From Sphagnum compactum (taxonomy: Eukaryota; Bryophyta; Sphagnopsida; Sphagnales), in NCBI GenBank assembly GCA_965153455.1, contig OZ234502.1, forward strand, positions 11,439,495 through 11,503,494: a stretch of DNA of 64,000 nucleotides. Reading direction: 5' to 3'. Position 1 is the first letter of the stretch. Every line of letters begins with the position of its first letter. Position numbers and translations under genes: made by a program. The notes beneath the pieces are model-generated. The model did not search any database. It saw only the letters and a list, made by a program, of their open reading frames with translations, and was not told the origin of the DNA. Positions 50,108-62,160 of this stretch are shown here, one piece after another.

Positions 50108-51506
50108 TTACGCAGCAAGCATAGCGAGTTGGGCTTCCCATGCCTTGCCCAAGATGCGGTCTTCAGTGATCGTGTTCACACGATTATAGTACAACAACGC
50201 TTGTCCCCATGCAAAGTGTTCAAAGGGGAATTTGCCAAATTCTGCCAGCACGATGAACGTGCTAGTTGATTTTTGCACCCCAAGCAAGGACTTGAAGAAC
50301 CCTTGGTACATTACTTCAATAGCCTCTATTTTCTTGGAGTCCACCCAAACCTCACAAGCATAACTTGCTGTGGAACGCACCAACGTGTTGAAGAGGTCAC
50401 AGCGTAACTGGACGTCCATAATACGTAGCTCCGCACAACGGCGGTTCAATGTGAACAGCGAACGCCTACTGGCAGCTGCTAGATGTTCCACTGCACTATC
50501 CAGGTTCGGGGTGGTCTCGAGCAAGATCCCCAGGTATTTGAAGGTCTGCACACGCTCAATAGCACCACCTTCAAACACAAACTCTTGGCATGGGTCAGCA
50601 GAGTTGAACACCATGACTTTTTTTTTTTCACGTTCACTGTAAGTCCACGTTCAGCACAGAACTGCTGGAGCGTGTTTAACTGGTGCTGCAGTCCCACCTC
50701 TGATTCCGACGTAAAAGCAAGGTCATTTGTAAAAAACAACAGCCACACGTGCACATTTGCTAGGGTCGGTGCATCGCATTCTCTGTCGTCCAAGCGCCCC
50801 TCCAGGGCATCCAAATATAGCCCAAACAATAGGGGGCTGAGAGGGCAACCTTACTTCACACCTTGTTGGCACCTGAAGCTGAAGGTGACACCTTCGCTTG
50901 GGTGGTTGATGCATACGGTATCCTTGGTATACATCGCAAGAAGCGTGCCTCCACCCCGAGGCTAGCCAACACCTCCCACAGCACTTCACGCGGCACAATA
51001 TCGAACGCATTTTTGAAGTCCACAAAACAACAATAGAGTGGCTTCTTTTTTGCCTTGCTCTGTTCTATCAAAGTTCGCAGTATGAAGAGTTGGTCAGTAG
51101 TGTGGTAATCTTTGCAAAACTCAGCTTGACCCTTGGCAGGTAGCCCATGTTGTTCAGCCCACTTGCTCAGCCTTTTGTTAAGGATCATAGCGAACAATTT
51201 TGCTAGGATAGGCCCAATAGTTATCCCCCTGTAGTTGTCAAATTCAGAGGCGTCGCCCCCTTTAAAGAGTGCGTGGACCACCCCAGTGGACAGGGCTTCT
51301 AGAAAGCCTTCCGCCAGAAAGCAGTTGAACGCTGTCAATAGTGGCATGTGTAATAGCTCTCCCGCATCCAAAATGAACTCAACTTTCATACCATCCAAAC
51401 CAGCAGCCTTATTCTTTTGTAGCTTCTTCAGCGCCTGAAGCAGCTCAGCAAGTGTGATATCTGTGTTTAGGGTGTGGCTAGGTGGAAGTTCCGTCACCTG
51501 GGCCAA
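50108..51506 (-). pseudogene. LINE ORF2, reverse transcriptase domain
   Basis: Segments in order: KNKAAGLDGMKVEFI, FKGGDASEFDNYRGITIGPI, KGQAEFCKDYHTTDQLFILR, CFVDFKNAFDIVPREVLWEV, then a frame break. Next come GVK-stop-GCPLSPLLFGLYLD, the active-site region LFFTNDLAF (canonical F-A-D-D) and FKYLGILLE. These are RT motifs 1-7 of an L1-like LINE. The A-D-D to T-N-D change, a TAA stop near 50857 and frameshifts show it is inactive. Confidence 0.9.
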
Positions 51507-51790
51507 GTGATTGATTCGCAGCCGTATGGGTGGCGGAGACTAGCCAACTAGCCCGCGGAAGCCTTCCAAAAGCATAACTGCATTGATTTTGTCCACAACA
51601 GGTGCCCTTGGCCGATACTTTTTCTAGAACGAGAGTGCATCCACCTTGGCAAGCGTACACATATGTTGAGCTCTTGCAGTTTCCCAGAAAATCGTTTTCT
51701 TTTTTAATAAATTTTTTAGTTTATTTACCTGATGTTTAGTGGCGTGCGAATCAGGGTTGGCTTTCAGCCAGAGCCTCAGCTCCCGCTTCG

Positions 51791-52894
51791 CTATACGACA
51801 GTTAGACTAGGGTTTATGGCAATGTCACGCTCTGTAGTTTCCTCCGAAGGCTTATTGCCAAAAGTAGACTCTGCTGCAGCACCCTTGCACTGCTGCAATA
51901 GGTCAGCTAACCCGTTTGCCCCTAGATGCCCGATTGAGTCAGCAACCCATAAGTTTCCAAGATTCGCTGCTAGGGCAAGCTGATACTTTTCAGCTTTTAA
52001 TTTATCATATTTAAACCTAGGTAAGAATTTTTTTGTTACAACTATATGTTGTGGCTCAACAAAGCTACAATCTATGCTTAACCGTAGGCGTAACGGCTTG
52101 TGGTCAGAGTCTCTCCCCATCGCGCAATAGCGGGTGTCGTCTATTATCACCTCGAGGTGTGTAGTAGCTTGCCAAATTGCAAGTGAGCCAACAATATAAT
52201 CGACAGTGCTACGCCCCCCATTTGCCAAGCAAGTGAACTCCCCTGATTCGTCGCTAGGTGTCCAACTGTTGAGGATGAGCAACCCAGCGTCACAACATAG
52301 GTCTAGGAGCTCACGGCCCCAGCCGCCAACACTGGCATTGCGGTTCCGTCGCTTAGCCACAACATTTGGTTGCTCAGTCTGCGCGAGCTCAGGCGCCTGT
52401 AACAGTTCTCAAAGGTCGCTAGTAATGGTATCTGGTAACGTTACAGTTCGCGCATTAAAATCCCCTCCCAATAATACTATGCCCCCTAGAATTTGAACTT
52501 CAGCAATATCTACTGCCAGGTTTTGGAACAAGGATTCGTTCTCGTGTTTGGAGCCAACAGGGGTAGCATACACAACGTAGACATACATGTCAGGGGCAGC
52601 ACCCATGTTGACCCGTAGCCATAGATTAAAATCGTGGCTTCCTTCCTTCCACTGTGACAAGTTTGGGCTGAGGTGGCTGCGAAAGTAAGTGGCAACCCCC
52701 CCGCTATGTTTTATCGTTTTTGTTCTTCCTGGCTGCACAGTGCGTGCTATCGCAAGTGAGTCAAACCCTTCAACGTGTGGCAAATGTTGGCCTAGGAAGT
52801 GCCAGGTTTCGGTTAATAAGACAAGGTTAGCATCCTGAAATAGCTCTAGTATTTGCACCCCCATTTCTAGTTTATTTACACCACCCCCGTGCAT
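51791..52894 (-). pseudogene. LINE ORF2, apurinic endonuclease domain
   Basis: Opens at ATG 52894 (MHGGGVNKLEMGVQILELF). It carries LVLLTETWHF (metal-binding Glu), GGVATYFR, VLLGGDFNAR, STVDYIVGS and the catalytic GRDSDHKPLRLRL, in the order of LINE AP-endonucleases. One in-frame TGA near 52408 interrupts it between GDFNAR and the C-terminal half. The domain would nick target DNA to prime reverse transcription. Confidence 0.9.
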
Positions 52895-52936
52895 GTTTCA
52901 TAATACCATGCATAGGTCTCTCTGGTCCTCGTGGCC

Positions 52937-54591
52937 TTAGATAGAGGAGGGTGGGCAAATCTGAGTGTCTTTGACGAAGAGTTCGGCTACGCGCCAGAAG
53001 GCGTGCTTGCCTGCTGCCTTGGCCTCCTTGAACAGTGGCCATAGCTGCGACTTGAGTGCTTGATGCGTGGGCGTGAGGTTCTCGTCTAGGCCTAGTTTGG
53101 TCCCCACCAGGCTTTTGCGCCCTCACAGCGCGGCCTAGCTGACGCGCCCCCAAGTTCCTTGTTAGACCCAAAAAGGGTCCAACTATGTTAAAGAGCGGAA
53201 GTAGTTGGAACTTGGTGCCGCTCCCAGCTTCTAGCACTAAAAGGGGTGAGAGGGGCGTGCTGAAAGCTCTGGGATTAGACTAGGAAGAGGGACAACGTAT
53301 TTAGTTACTTGGTCATGCATCAAAACCAACCAACAAGTTGGTTAGATCACATTCGGAATCACTCTTGGTGTTGGGACAAGCCATGGGCAACACGGACTCA
53401 CTTGACTCACCACGGCCCAAACTCGGGGGAAGCCACCACCTTCCCCCATATAGTATTCTCTGTGTTTGCCCACGGCACCTACATCCGAATGGCTTTTTGT
53501 CCCGGGACTCCCAAGGAGGAGTCCCAAAACTGTCCCGGTTTGGACTCCCAGGACTTTGGAAGCTTATAACTCCCAGCTCAGACCTTTGATTGAGATGAAG
53601 TCTAAAGCAAACTTGTAGCTCTCTTCAAGAGCTTTCCAACGGTGTGTCGCATTCCACCTACACACACCGGGATCGGTTTGATTCCTGACTTTTAGTGGTC
53701 GGGAGTCAAATTGCCAATTTGACTCCCGGCCCTTCTTTTGACCATAACTTGTGCTCCAGATGTCTGAATGGCTCATGCGAGGCCATTTTCGACATTTACA
53801 CTTCAAGACCTTTCCAACGGTATAAATAACACCTCAATGCAAAGTGTTTTGACCCCTGCAATCAAGCTCTGAGTTTCTGGGAGTCCGGAAGGACTCCAAG
53901 TTCCCACTTTTGGGAGTGTGAGTTTCATTTTCACACTTGCCTCAAAGTGGGGTTGCGACACTAGCGGTCATCGCTTGTTGTGAATTTGAGCAGCACCACA
54001 CCGGGGCGCGCACCCGCCGTCGAGGTGGAGGCTCGTGGCGGTGACAACCTTGGCGCGTAGCCTCATTTGCCCTTGCAACAGCTCTGTGTTGAGCCGCTAC
54101 ACCAACTTCTTCTCAGTCTCGCCCTCCTTGGCCTCAAAGCCCGTGAGGCGCAAGTTGAACTTGCGTTCTTCCAGTTTGGGCGTGTCGGCCAGGGTCTCCA
54201 CAGCTCGACTGACCACCTGGCGCACGTTCTTGGCCATCATTGTGGTCCACTTGGGCTCTTCCGCAAAAGCAGCCTTGGCTGTGACAGCCGCGACCGCCTC
54301 GCGCTCCATTAGTTGGTTGATCGCAAGGTTGCTAGCGGCCACAAGAGATGCAATGTTCTCGATGGCCGCCTCCATCTTGGACAACCGCGCGTCAACAGGT
54401 GAGCTGTCGGTCTTGAGGCCCATGACTAGCCAATGCCCGACTAAGGCTGACTCGTAAACCGCCAGGGGTGCATTGTCTGGAACATTGAGCCCGGCGTTGT
54501 TACAGTACGTCTTGGCAGTGTCTTTCTTCAGCGTGAAAATGTTTGACGCTACATTGAAAATACACCGTAGCAGTGCAACATCGAGTGCCAT
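52937..54591 (-). pseudogene. LINE ORF1 (L1 ORF1-like), interrupted
   Basis: Starts at ATG 54591 (MALDVALLRCIF). It has an Ala/Glu-rich, helix-prone middle and the ORF1 signature ERKFNLRLTGFEAKEGETEK, then a TAG stop near 54096. Beyond it, RLNTELLQGQMRLRAKVV and, one frame over, VVLLKFTTSDDR reach 53964. After an ~817-bp insert the protein resumes (with a stop in frame) as GRKSLVGTKLGLDENLTPTH and ends KDTQICPPSSI at 52937. The C-terminal part matches the L1 ORF1 CTD pattern. The product would be an RNA-binding chaperone, now dead. Confidence 0.8.
53147..53963. mobile_element. Unidentified ~817-bp insertion in LINE ORF1, GCG duplicated at its edges
   Basis: Removing this block joins ORF1 smoothly, and GCG stands at both junctions (53144-53146 and 53964-53966), a candidate 3-bp target duplication. 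On plus it begins CCCCCAAGTTCC and ends TTGCGACACTA, with no obvious long terminal repeats. Its first ~70 bp contain nested short inverted repeats (CCAAGTTCC/GGAACTTGG; GACCC/GGGTC). The interior has 'GAGCTTTCCAACGGTG' and 'GACCTTTCCAACGGTA' blocks and several 'ACTCCCAGG/GGGAGTC' motifs like those in LTR-type debris. Short open frames in it are not credible genes. Confidence 0.6.
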
Positions 54592-54852
54592 CGCGGAGTT
54601 TTTCAAATCTTAAACCCTAAACCAATGTCTAATTTTTCAAAATGACTTGAGAAGTAAAAAAAACATGGGTTTTAGCCCCCAAAAAATAAAAATGAATGAA
54701 ATAAAATTTCAAAATCAAAACCAAGAACCTGGAATTGTCCTTGCTAGCTGGTTGTCACAGTAGCTTTTGAAATCCAAAACGTCCCCACTAGGCATTTGAC
54801 ATAGTGATGTCCCAAATTTTTAAGTCCCGGAAACCAGGTCTTGAAAGGAAAA
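54592..54852. other. Region upstream of LINE ORF1
   Basis: Holds 'CTTAAACCCTAAACC' near 54609 and A/T-rich sequence; probably LINE 5' UTR. No further gene is seen. Confidence 0.4.
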
Positions 54853-54950
54853 GGTCTCAAAATAGAGATCCCAAATCGAGTCCCAGAAACTACCAGGTCT
54901 CAAAATGCAGATCCCGAATTGAGTCCCAGAAAGCTCGAGGTCTCAAAACC
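54853..54950. repeat. 43-bp tandem repeat, 2-3 copies
   Basis: Units start at 54853, 54896 and 54939 with 'GGTCTCAAAA', followed by 'GATCCC-AAT-GAGTCCCAGAAA'. They may be the tandem repeats of a LINE 5' UTR/promoter, which is inference from position only. Confidence 0.75.
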
Positions 54951-57847
54951 TGGGCCCCACCCGCACGCCCCCCTCCATCTCTCTCGCGACGACACACACG
55001 GGGTTTGTCCTGCCTCTTATGTGTTTTGTCGCTCCTCCTAAGGATCGGTGTCGAGATTTTTTTTCGTGGACCAAATCACGCTGCGAACAAATGCCGATGA
55101 AATAGTCCAGCAATGTTGGGTGGTGTTGCACGAAGACGAAAGCTTGGAGAAGACAAATCATGAACTAATTACTAAGAACCTAGCAGCTACCTAGCAGCTC
55201 AAGAGAATCCAGAGAAGAGTGTGAGAGAGAGTGATTCAACCTTGCAGAGACTGAATTCAGTAGTTCTAGCTGCAGAAGCGATGGCGAATCTAAGGCTAGG
55301 GGCAGCGGTGACAGCAATCAAACCCCCCAAAAAAAACATGCTACTAGCTTGCTGAAATACTTTAGGGTTTCATGATACCTAAGAAAGCTCTACAAGCTCT
55401 ACACTTGATGGTGGAAATTGAGTGTAACCAAAACATCTATTTGTATGTAATACAAAAGCTAAAAAAAATGACAAAACAAAGAAAACAAGACAATGTGAAT
55501 GAATAAAAAACTTGTAATGCAAAAGCAACACAAAACAAAGGTGTTATTGCAAAAGTTTAGGGTTTAGGGTTTTGAGTTTAGGTGCAAAAAATATGCAAAA
55601 AAGAAACCCTTAAACATTAAGGAGAAAAAATGTAAGCCTTGAAATAAGGATGTCGAAAATAAAGGCATGTAAAGAAACGATTGCATAAAACAAAGAAACA
55701 ACCCCAAAAAAATTTTAAAAAAACTTGCACACATCAAACATAAAGAGAATTGAAACAAGAAAGAGAAAATAACTTGAGGAACATAAAAGGAAAAAAAAAT
55801 GCCAAAAAAAGAAAAGTAGGCGCGATTTTCACAACAAATATCACATAAAAAACTGAAAAAAAATTGCTTAGTTTTTGGAAAAAATGGAACACTTGTTGCA
55901 GTGGGCATTCTGTTTTTTGAAATGCCATGCGAATAGTGGACGCTAGTTTTGATGTCTAAACCTGACTGACATGGATGAGTAAACATGCACTAAAAGCCTA
56001 GTTCTTTTGTTGTCGATCATATGTGATCTGAGACTTTTGGCCATGTATGTACTCCATGGTTTTTTCTTTCCAATTTTGTGATATGGAAAACCTGGCAAAG
56101 CTTTCCAAAAAACATAGCAAATTTAGTTGAATTTATGCTAGAAAAATACATTTATCCAAATATTTCCCAAATTCTTTGTTGAAAAAAGAAACACCCATGT
56201 ACCCTGTTAGATTTATTTACGCTACACAATTTTGGGCTGAATGCTCTTTCCAGGACTAGTTTTGTGTACATAAATAATTGTAGTATATCACATCTTCTCT
56301 ACATTACGTTCTGCTGGGCGGTTTCGTGAAGTTTCGTTGTCAGGTGTGAACTAGAAGTGCAAGCTAGACTTCCGAGTGGCAATGCTGGTAGTCAGAAGAA
56401 AAATATGTTGTTGTGCTCATTGGGTGTTCAAGTAATGCATGCAGGGTCAGGGTAGTTAAAGTGGTGCATGCAGCACTGCAACTAAAGGGAAGTTGTGCAT
56501 GTTTGCAATTATGTAGTGGAGAGTGACTATTGAAGCTACGTGAAGAGGGAGGGTTTCAATGGGTGTAGAGAGATACTAAGGAAAGGATATGAAGTCTGAT
56601 CCCCTCCCAGTTTTTGAATACTTTAAAACCCATCAGAATATTGTTAGAATACAATTTTACCTCTGCCAAGAGGAGGGCATTTCCTACATGCATTTCACTT
56701 TTCTAAATGCTCACCTCTCATTTTTTCCATTTTTACCTGTGATACCAGAAGGGTATTTGGGGAGAAAGATTTAATAATAATAATTTCTGATTGGTCTTTT
56801 TATACTGGGTGACACCCTAGAAGCAGGGAGTTCCCATGTAATCGGCCACACAAGGGTACTTCCTCAGGAGGCCACTTACTTCCCGAGCGCTCACCTCCTG
56901 GGGCTTTACCCTACACATTTCCATCCTTTCTTTACTTCCACTTCTTCTGGGTAATAATTTGTTATCTTGTTATAATGTTTGTCAAGATCACATTAATGAT
57001 ATATTGAGGCTCTAATATTAAGAAAAGGGGTAAAAAAGGAAAAACAAATGGCTCTTGTTAGATAAACAGCTCTACTGTTCACAATGGCTTTAATGGCTCT
57101 TACTTATTTTAAGCTTGTTCTGTTTTTGTTCTCAATTTTTTAGGTTAAAATAGTGTAGACAGCTGTTATGGGTACTTAACTATTTAGAAAGCAATATAAT
57201 TAGAGAGCCTATTGTCAGCTAATATATAAACATGGTTTAATTATCACAACCTAAGTTAATCACAGCAGGCATCTCTTGAAACACTATCCCTACTTAGTGA
57301 TACCAGCTGCCAGACCCCAATTGGCCATTTGAGCATTCACTTAAATTGGTCACCACCTAGCAAGACCAGATGCCACTCACTGAAAAGGTTGTTTCTATTT
57401 AGTGATTACTGATAGCTGAACCCAGAATGATTTATGTGCATAAATTTCCTGATTAGAAGAATTCTAAAGTTAGGGAGTCATTTTGATTTTGTATGGTTGG
57501 AAATTGGTTCCACTGGCACTGGCACTGGCCAAGGTTATGGGAGGCTAAAATAACCAATTGAAATTCCTTTGTCCATATATTATTTATATGCATGAAATTT
57601 CAATTCAAGCTACATGAGCATCAAATCCTGTCAGAACCCTTTTCCGAAGCTGTATGTATTAATGGATGGGTACCACCTGATCTGGTTCTAAACTATGGTG
57701 GCTAAACTGGGTCTGACCCAAATGCAGTTTTTGAGCTAGCTTTGTTTCTTTGTTGGAAAATGTCTAATTCGGTTCTTGTGTTCTAGAACTAACACCACGT
57801 AGTGTCAAGTTCACTACATGAAAAGTAGAATCCATTACTCATTGTCA
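54951..57847. other. Intergenic stretch, no recognisable gene
   Basis: 54.95-55.35 kb is still GC-rich and may be LINE 5' sequence. A telomere-like TTTAGGGTTTAGGG lies near 55557. The rest is A-rich on plus with only low-complexity open frames (for example the Phe-rich 55564-55986, minus). 56.28-57.8 kb is of mixed composition, with no exon pattern I could confirm. Confidence 0.45.
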
Positions 57848-57867
57848 CCCCCCCCCCCCCCCCCCCC
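57848..57867. repeat. Run of 20 C
   Basis: Uninterrupted poly-C (poly-G on minus). Homopolymers this long are unstable and the exact length may reflect sequencing error. Confidence 0.9.
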
Positions 57868-60800
57868 TTTCTTCAAAACCCTACCAAAACCTTACCATGT
57901 TACTGGGGGAATACGAACGAACATACTTTTTTAAAGTATTGTCAGATTAAAAGCTAAGGTTTCTAGGCTTGCCTGAAGAGCCTGTATTAAAAGAGAGCTC
58001 AATAATAAAGTGATGAATTAGTGTGGTTTTAAGTGCTGGTTCTAATGCAGGATTTAAGGATGCTTTTTTGGGTGTTGTTTAGCATCATTTTATGTTTGCT
58101 CTTCCTTGCCTGGTCTACCCAATCATGAATCAGGAGTCCATGATATTAAGAAGCTCATAATTTACAACAACAATTTATTACCAAAATCAGTTTTTGCAAA
58201 ACATGGCAGGTCATATTTTTTTTAGTGAATGGATTCAGACACAGACAAAGCATAAAAAGTCCCTTGTGAACTAATTAAGTCACAAGGTTGGTCATGTCAT
58301 GACAAGGGTAAATTCACTTATTGGAATTCATTAATTTATGACCATGTTGGTGTTTGCTCTTCTTGTGTCCTTTACAACTGGGTTTTACTGCTACAAGTAA
58401 TTGTGGGCCAGATGCCCTGATCAATTAGTTTGTTGCTCTTGTTGTAAAGAAACAAGAATCTCTGCTCGAAAGAACATGGTAGCCTAGTATCCTCCAATTT
58501 GACAAAATGTTTTTTTTCGGTTCAAAGCCATATTACTACCTACTATGGTAGATAGGTCGGTGTGCAAACATTTAAAATCTCAAACAAGGTCAATCCTCAC
58601 ACATTGTTCCTCTGATTCTGAAGCTCAAAGAACCCTACCTTAAACCCTATACCAGCCCAGACCCAAATAATTTCACATCAAAAACTCTTCTCATATTCTC
58701 TTTTGAAAATGTTTGGCCAGTCCTAATTCCCAAAGCACAATTCTAACAACAAATACAGAAATGGGTTGAGTTACAGTTATGTGAATTTTGTCCATTTTCC
58801 AATTTTCAGCATTCACTGCAAGTTTGTTTCACTAATTTATGGCTGCCATTAAATTCCTGGGAACATCTTATGGAACTATCCACCTGATCTTTACTCCCTT
58901 GTGTCCAATTTTCTACTCTAATAAATCAATCACATGTGAGCCAGTTATAATACCAAGCAAAATAATGGTTCCTTTGTGTTGTTGTTTGTCTTTTCTTACA
59001 AAACCTGAACACCATAGATGATACACCCTTTGGCTCTCAAGGTGTGTGCACTTGCATGCTCAAAACTCAACAAATATTCACATTTGGGGCAGATTGAGCA
59101 TCACAAACCTAAATGAATATTAGCTGCATGTGATCCCTAAGACTTGTCTAAGAGTTGATCAGTTGATCAACTTTTGTCAGTTGTTAACATGCTAACATTT
59201 GTGACCTTTGTATATGAGGGAAAAAAAATTAATTATTTTTATTTTAAAATGATATGCATGTTTAACTTTCAAATAAAAGTTGTCGGGGTAGCTTGAACCT
59301 TAGCCAATTCCACTCATTTTGCAATACCCATCCAACAGTGGTTTTCATCAATGTTGATTGCATATAGTTTAGAATGTTCATTCTTTCTCCATATCCATCC
59401 GTAAACACGGAAAGTTGGACAAAATCAAATGAAAGACTACTTAAAACGTCACCACCAAGATGGGCAAGTACATCCATTTTAATATATCAGCGGGATAAGG
59501 GTAAATACCAAATTCAAAAAATTTATCAATTGAGTATGCGTAAATAGATTTCAAAATAGTTCCAAACCAGATAATGGTAAGGATATATAAAGGCTTCGCA
59601 AAATTATCAATCCAGTTAAGGGGGTGGGAATGTGCAAAATGCACCATATTTTGATGGGAAAAAAAAGTCAGAAATCGTGTATTTAGACAATGAGTTCCTG
59701 CTCAGTTGCCAGAAGAAAGAGGGATTGGCAATCCACCTACTTGACAAAATTGAAAAAAAAAACCCTCATGATGGCCAGTGTGACTACATCACAAAATTGA
59801 AAAAACAAGGAAATAAAACCATGCAGTGTATGTTGGATGTGAAAAATGCTTGTAGAGGCACAAATGGCCATGGGTGGAGATGTTGTTAAAAACACAATTG
59901 CAGCTTTTCAAATTGCAAACTACTGTAGCGCCTCGTCCACTTCGACACATGTTTATCAATTATCAATATTCCATCAGATTTTTTATTTTTGTTAGAAAAA
60001 ATATTTTTGAAAAGGGTTTTTGTTTCCAAAAATTTCAACATCTCTGAAAATGACATAATTAGTGTCAAACTTGCTCAGGTACCATGGTAATGATACACTA
60101 ACTTGTTAGACTAGACTAAAAATCAATTTAATTGTGTTTTGTCTTGTTGTTTGTTTACACTTATGCAAAACCAAGGAACAAATGCAAAATCTGCATTGCT
60201 TCCAATTTTGTGCTTTAAGCACCGGAAGAATTTAAAAATTATGTATATCATATGTGTGGGTTGGTTTTGACACCTATGTCTTGAATTTTTTTTGAAGTTG
60301 GATGATTTTGACACCTTAATCAAGGTTTCTTGGGTTTCAATATTAGACATGCCCAATTTTTTTGATGGTGCTTCACAAACTCCACAACCTTTTATGATTT
60401 TTTATGCCCATTGATATATTTGACTTTTCGTGATCATTTTCAACACAACTTTTCTATACTCAAGCTTGTCCATCCCATTTGGTGTGTGTAATCTCCACTA
60501 TGGCAATGCTGCCGTTATTTATTTCCCAAATGCTTGTGAGTTGTGTTATGGACAATGTTGAATTTTAGACTTGCTTGAAGTGTGATCACGATGAGAATCA
60601 TGACGTATACATTTTTATTGATCATTGTAAGTGTTTTTCAAAAACTAATCAAGTTTTTGTCACTTGTAGATGCAATTCAAAATATAGCAAGGAAATGCAA
60701 GTGTAGGTTGAAGATAGTTTTATCAACTGTTATAAAAGAAGACAAAGTGATGGTCCTTTTCGAATGTAATGTCTCCAATGAAAAGATATTCAAATAACAA

Positions 60801-61329
60801 TTTACCATATGTTCTTTCATTGTTTGTAAATATCACAACAGCTACCAAACAAATTTATTTGATAAGATTTTTTAGACCCATGACTAAAAATGACATCAAC
60901 ATGGAAAGTTTGAAAAGATTAATTTGAACCTTGATAAAGAAATTACAAAGAAAAAAATTTCCTCCTAAACCTAAACAACTAATTAAAAGGCTTCAAAAAA
61001 TGCATTACTAGGAATCCTACTATACCAACTCCATGTGTTTGCAAATTATGTTGGAATCAATCATTTTTATAGTTATCATTTTAATTGTCCTTTGTTACAT
61101 CCAATTATAGACAAAAAATATTTGCTTTTATAATTAGTAACATGATTAGTAGATGATTAAACAACTAAATACATCTTATTCAACTTGAATTACGACTATA
61201 TATCATAGTTGTAAATGTCCATATGTTAATGACAAACTAATGCATGCAACATGTTATGTTAGTTTAGGCAGAATAGGCCTAAGCAACCTAACTTCTGAAG
61301 CAAATGAAACATGGTCTATTATCCTGTGT
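57868..61329. other. AT-rich intergenic stretch, no recognisable gene
   Basis: Short open frames (for example 59632-59889, Lys-rich, and 60582-60797) have no motif I recognise and no splice context. I see no RNA gene. Confidence 0.5.
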
Positions 61330-61520
61330 ATCTACCTCTTACCTACTCACCCACCTATTTACTTAATTAATTACTTATTTATCTATTACCCATCCACCCA
61401 TTACCCACTTATCTACTTACCTATCTATATTTTCTCACCTTTGTACAACTTACCTATTTACCTATCCACCTACCTACAAATTATCTATTTACATATCCAC
61501 CCACTTACTTACCTAAGTTT
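61330..61520. repeat. Degenerate CTAC/CTAT tetranucleotide array
   Basis: About 190 bp of imperfect (C/T)TAC(C/T) units such as 'CTACCTCTTACCTACTCACC'. The overlapping plus frame (61240-61542, Tyr/Leu/Pro/Ile-rich) is an artefact of the repeat. Confidence 0.8.
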
Positions 61521-62160
61521 AACCACTAGGTTTAAAGTTTAAACATTATGTTTAACTACTAGATTTAGTCATTATATTTACCCCAAACTTAGCCATTAGG
61601 TTTAACTTAATTTAAGCCATTAAATTTAGGTATTATATGTAATCACTATGTTTAACCATCAAATTTAGCATTAGGTTTGGCGTAAGTTGAGTCATTAGAT
61701 TTTATCACTAGGTTATCTTAAATTTAATCACTAAATATAACCTAGGTTGAACCGCTAAACTTACCCACTAGGTTTATCTTAGATATAACCACTAGGTTTA
61801 ATCTAAATTTAACCATTATGTATAGTCAATTTTTAGTTATTATGTTTAACCATTAAAGTTAGCCATTAGATTTAACTTAAATTTAGGCACTATGTTTAAT
61901 CAAGGTTTAATCATTATATTTAGCCATTAAATTAACCATTATGTTTTACCAAAGTTTAATAATTGTGTTCAACCATTAAACTTTAGCCATTAAATTTATC
62001 AATTAAGTTAAGACACTATGTTTAATCACTAAATTTAATCATTAAGTTTAGCCAAGGTTTAACCATTTTGTTTAACCACTAAATTAAGCCATTAGGTTTA
62101 GCCGTTGATTTAGTCATTAATTGTCACCCCAATTTAACCATTATGTTTAGTGATGTGGAA
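61521..62160. repeat. Degenerate array of 'ACCATTAGGTTTA' units
   Basis: Over about 640 bp, units of 12-18 bp of the type 'ACCATTATGTTTA' or 'GCCATTAGGTTTAACTTA' repeat without strict period. It resembles the array at 4.0-5.1 kb in style but not in unit sequence. Confidence 0.8.

Larger units (their letters stand above)
49262..54591 (-). mobile_element. Decayed L1-like LINE (non-LTR retrotransposon)
   Basis: On minus, in order: ORF1 (54591-52937, split), ORF2 endonuclease (52894-51791), reverse transcriptase (51506-50108), C-terminal part (50086-49565) and a CCHC-type zinc knuckle (49513-49262). GC content is clearly higher than the flanks. Several nonsense changes and frameshifts and one foreign insert make it inactive. 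The ORF1/EN/RT/knuckle order is that of plant L1-like elements. Its 5' end may extend to about 55.3 kb; the 3' end is not sharply defined. Confidence 0.88.

Noticed and set aside
53147-53963. Idea that the LINE insert is a CACTA transposon or a solo LTR
   Set aside because: CACTA occurs only at one edge and in the wrong orientation; no TG...CA ends with a 5-bp duplication fit the junctions defined by ORF1 homology.
55564-55986. 140-residue Phe-rich minus-strand frame
   Set aside because: Translation of an A-rich plus strand; no membrane-protein family pattern beyond composition.
61240-61542. 100-residue Tyr/Pro/Leu/Ile-rich frame
   Set aside because: Direct translation of a CTAC/CTAT tetranucleotide array.
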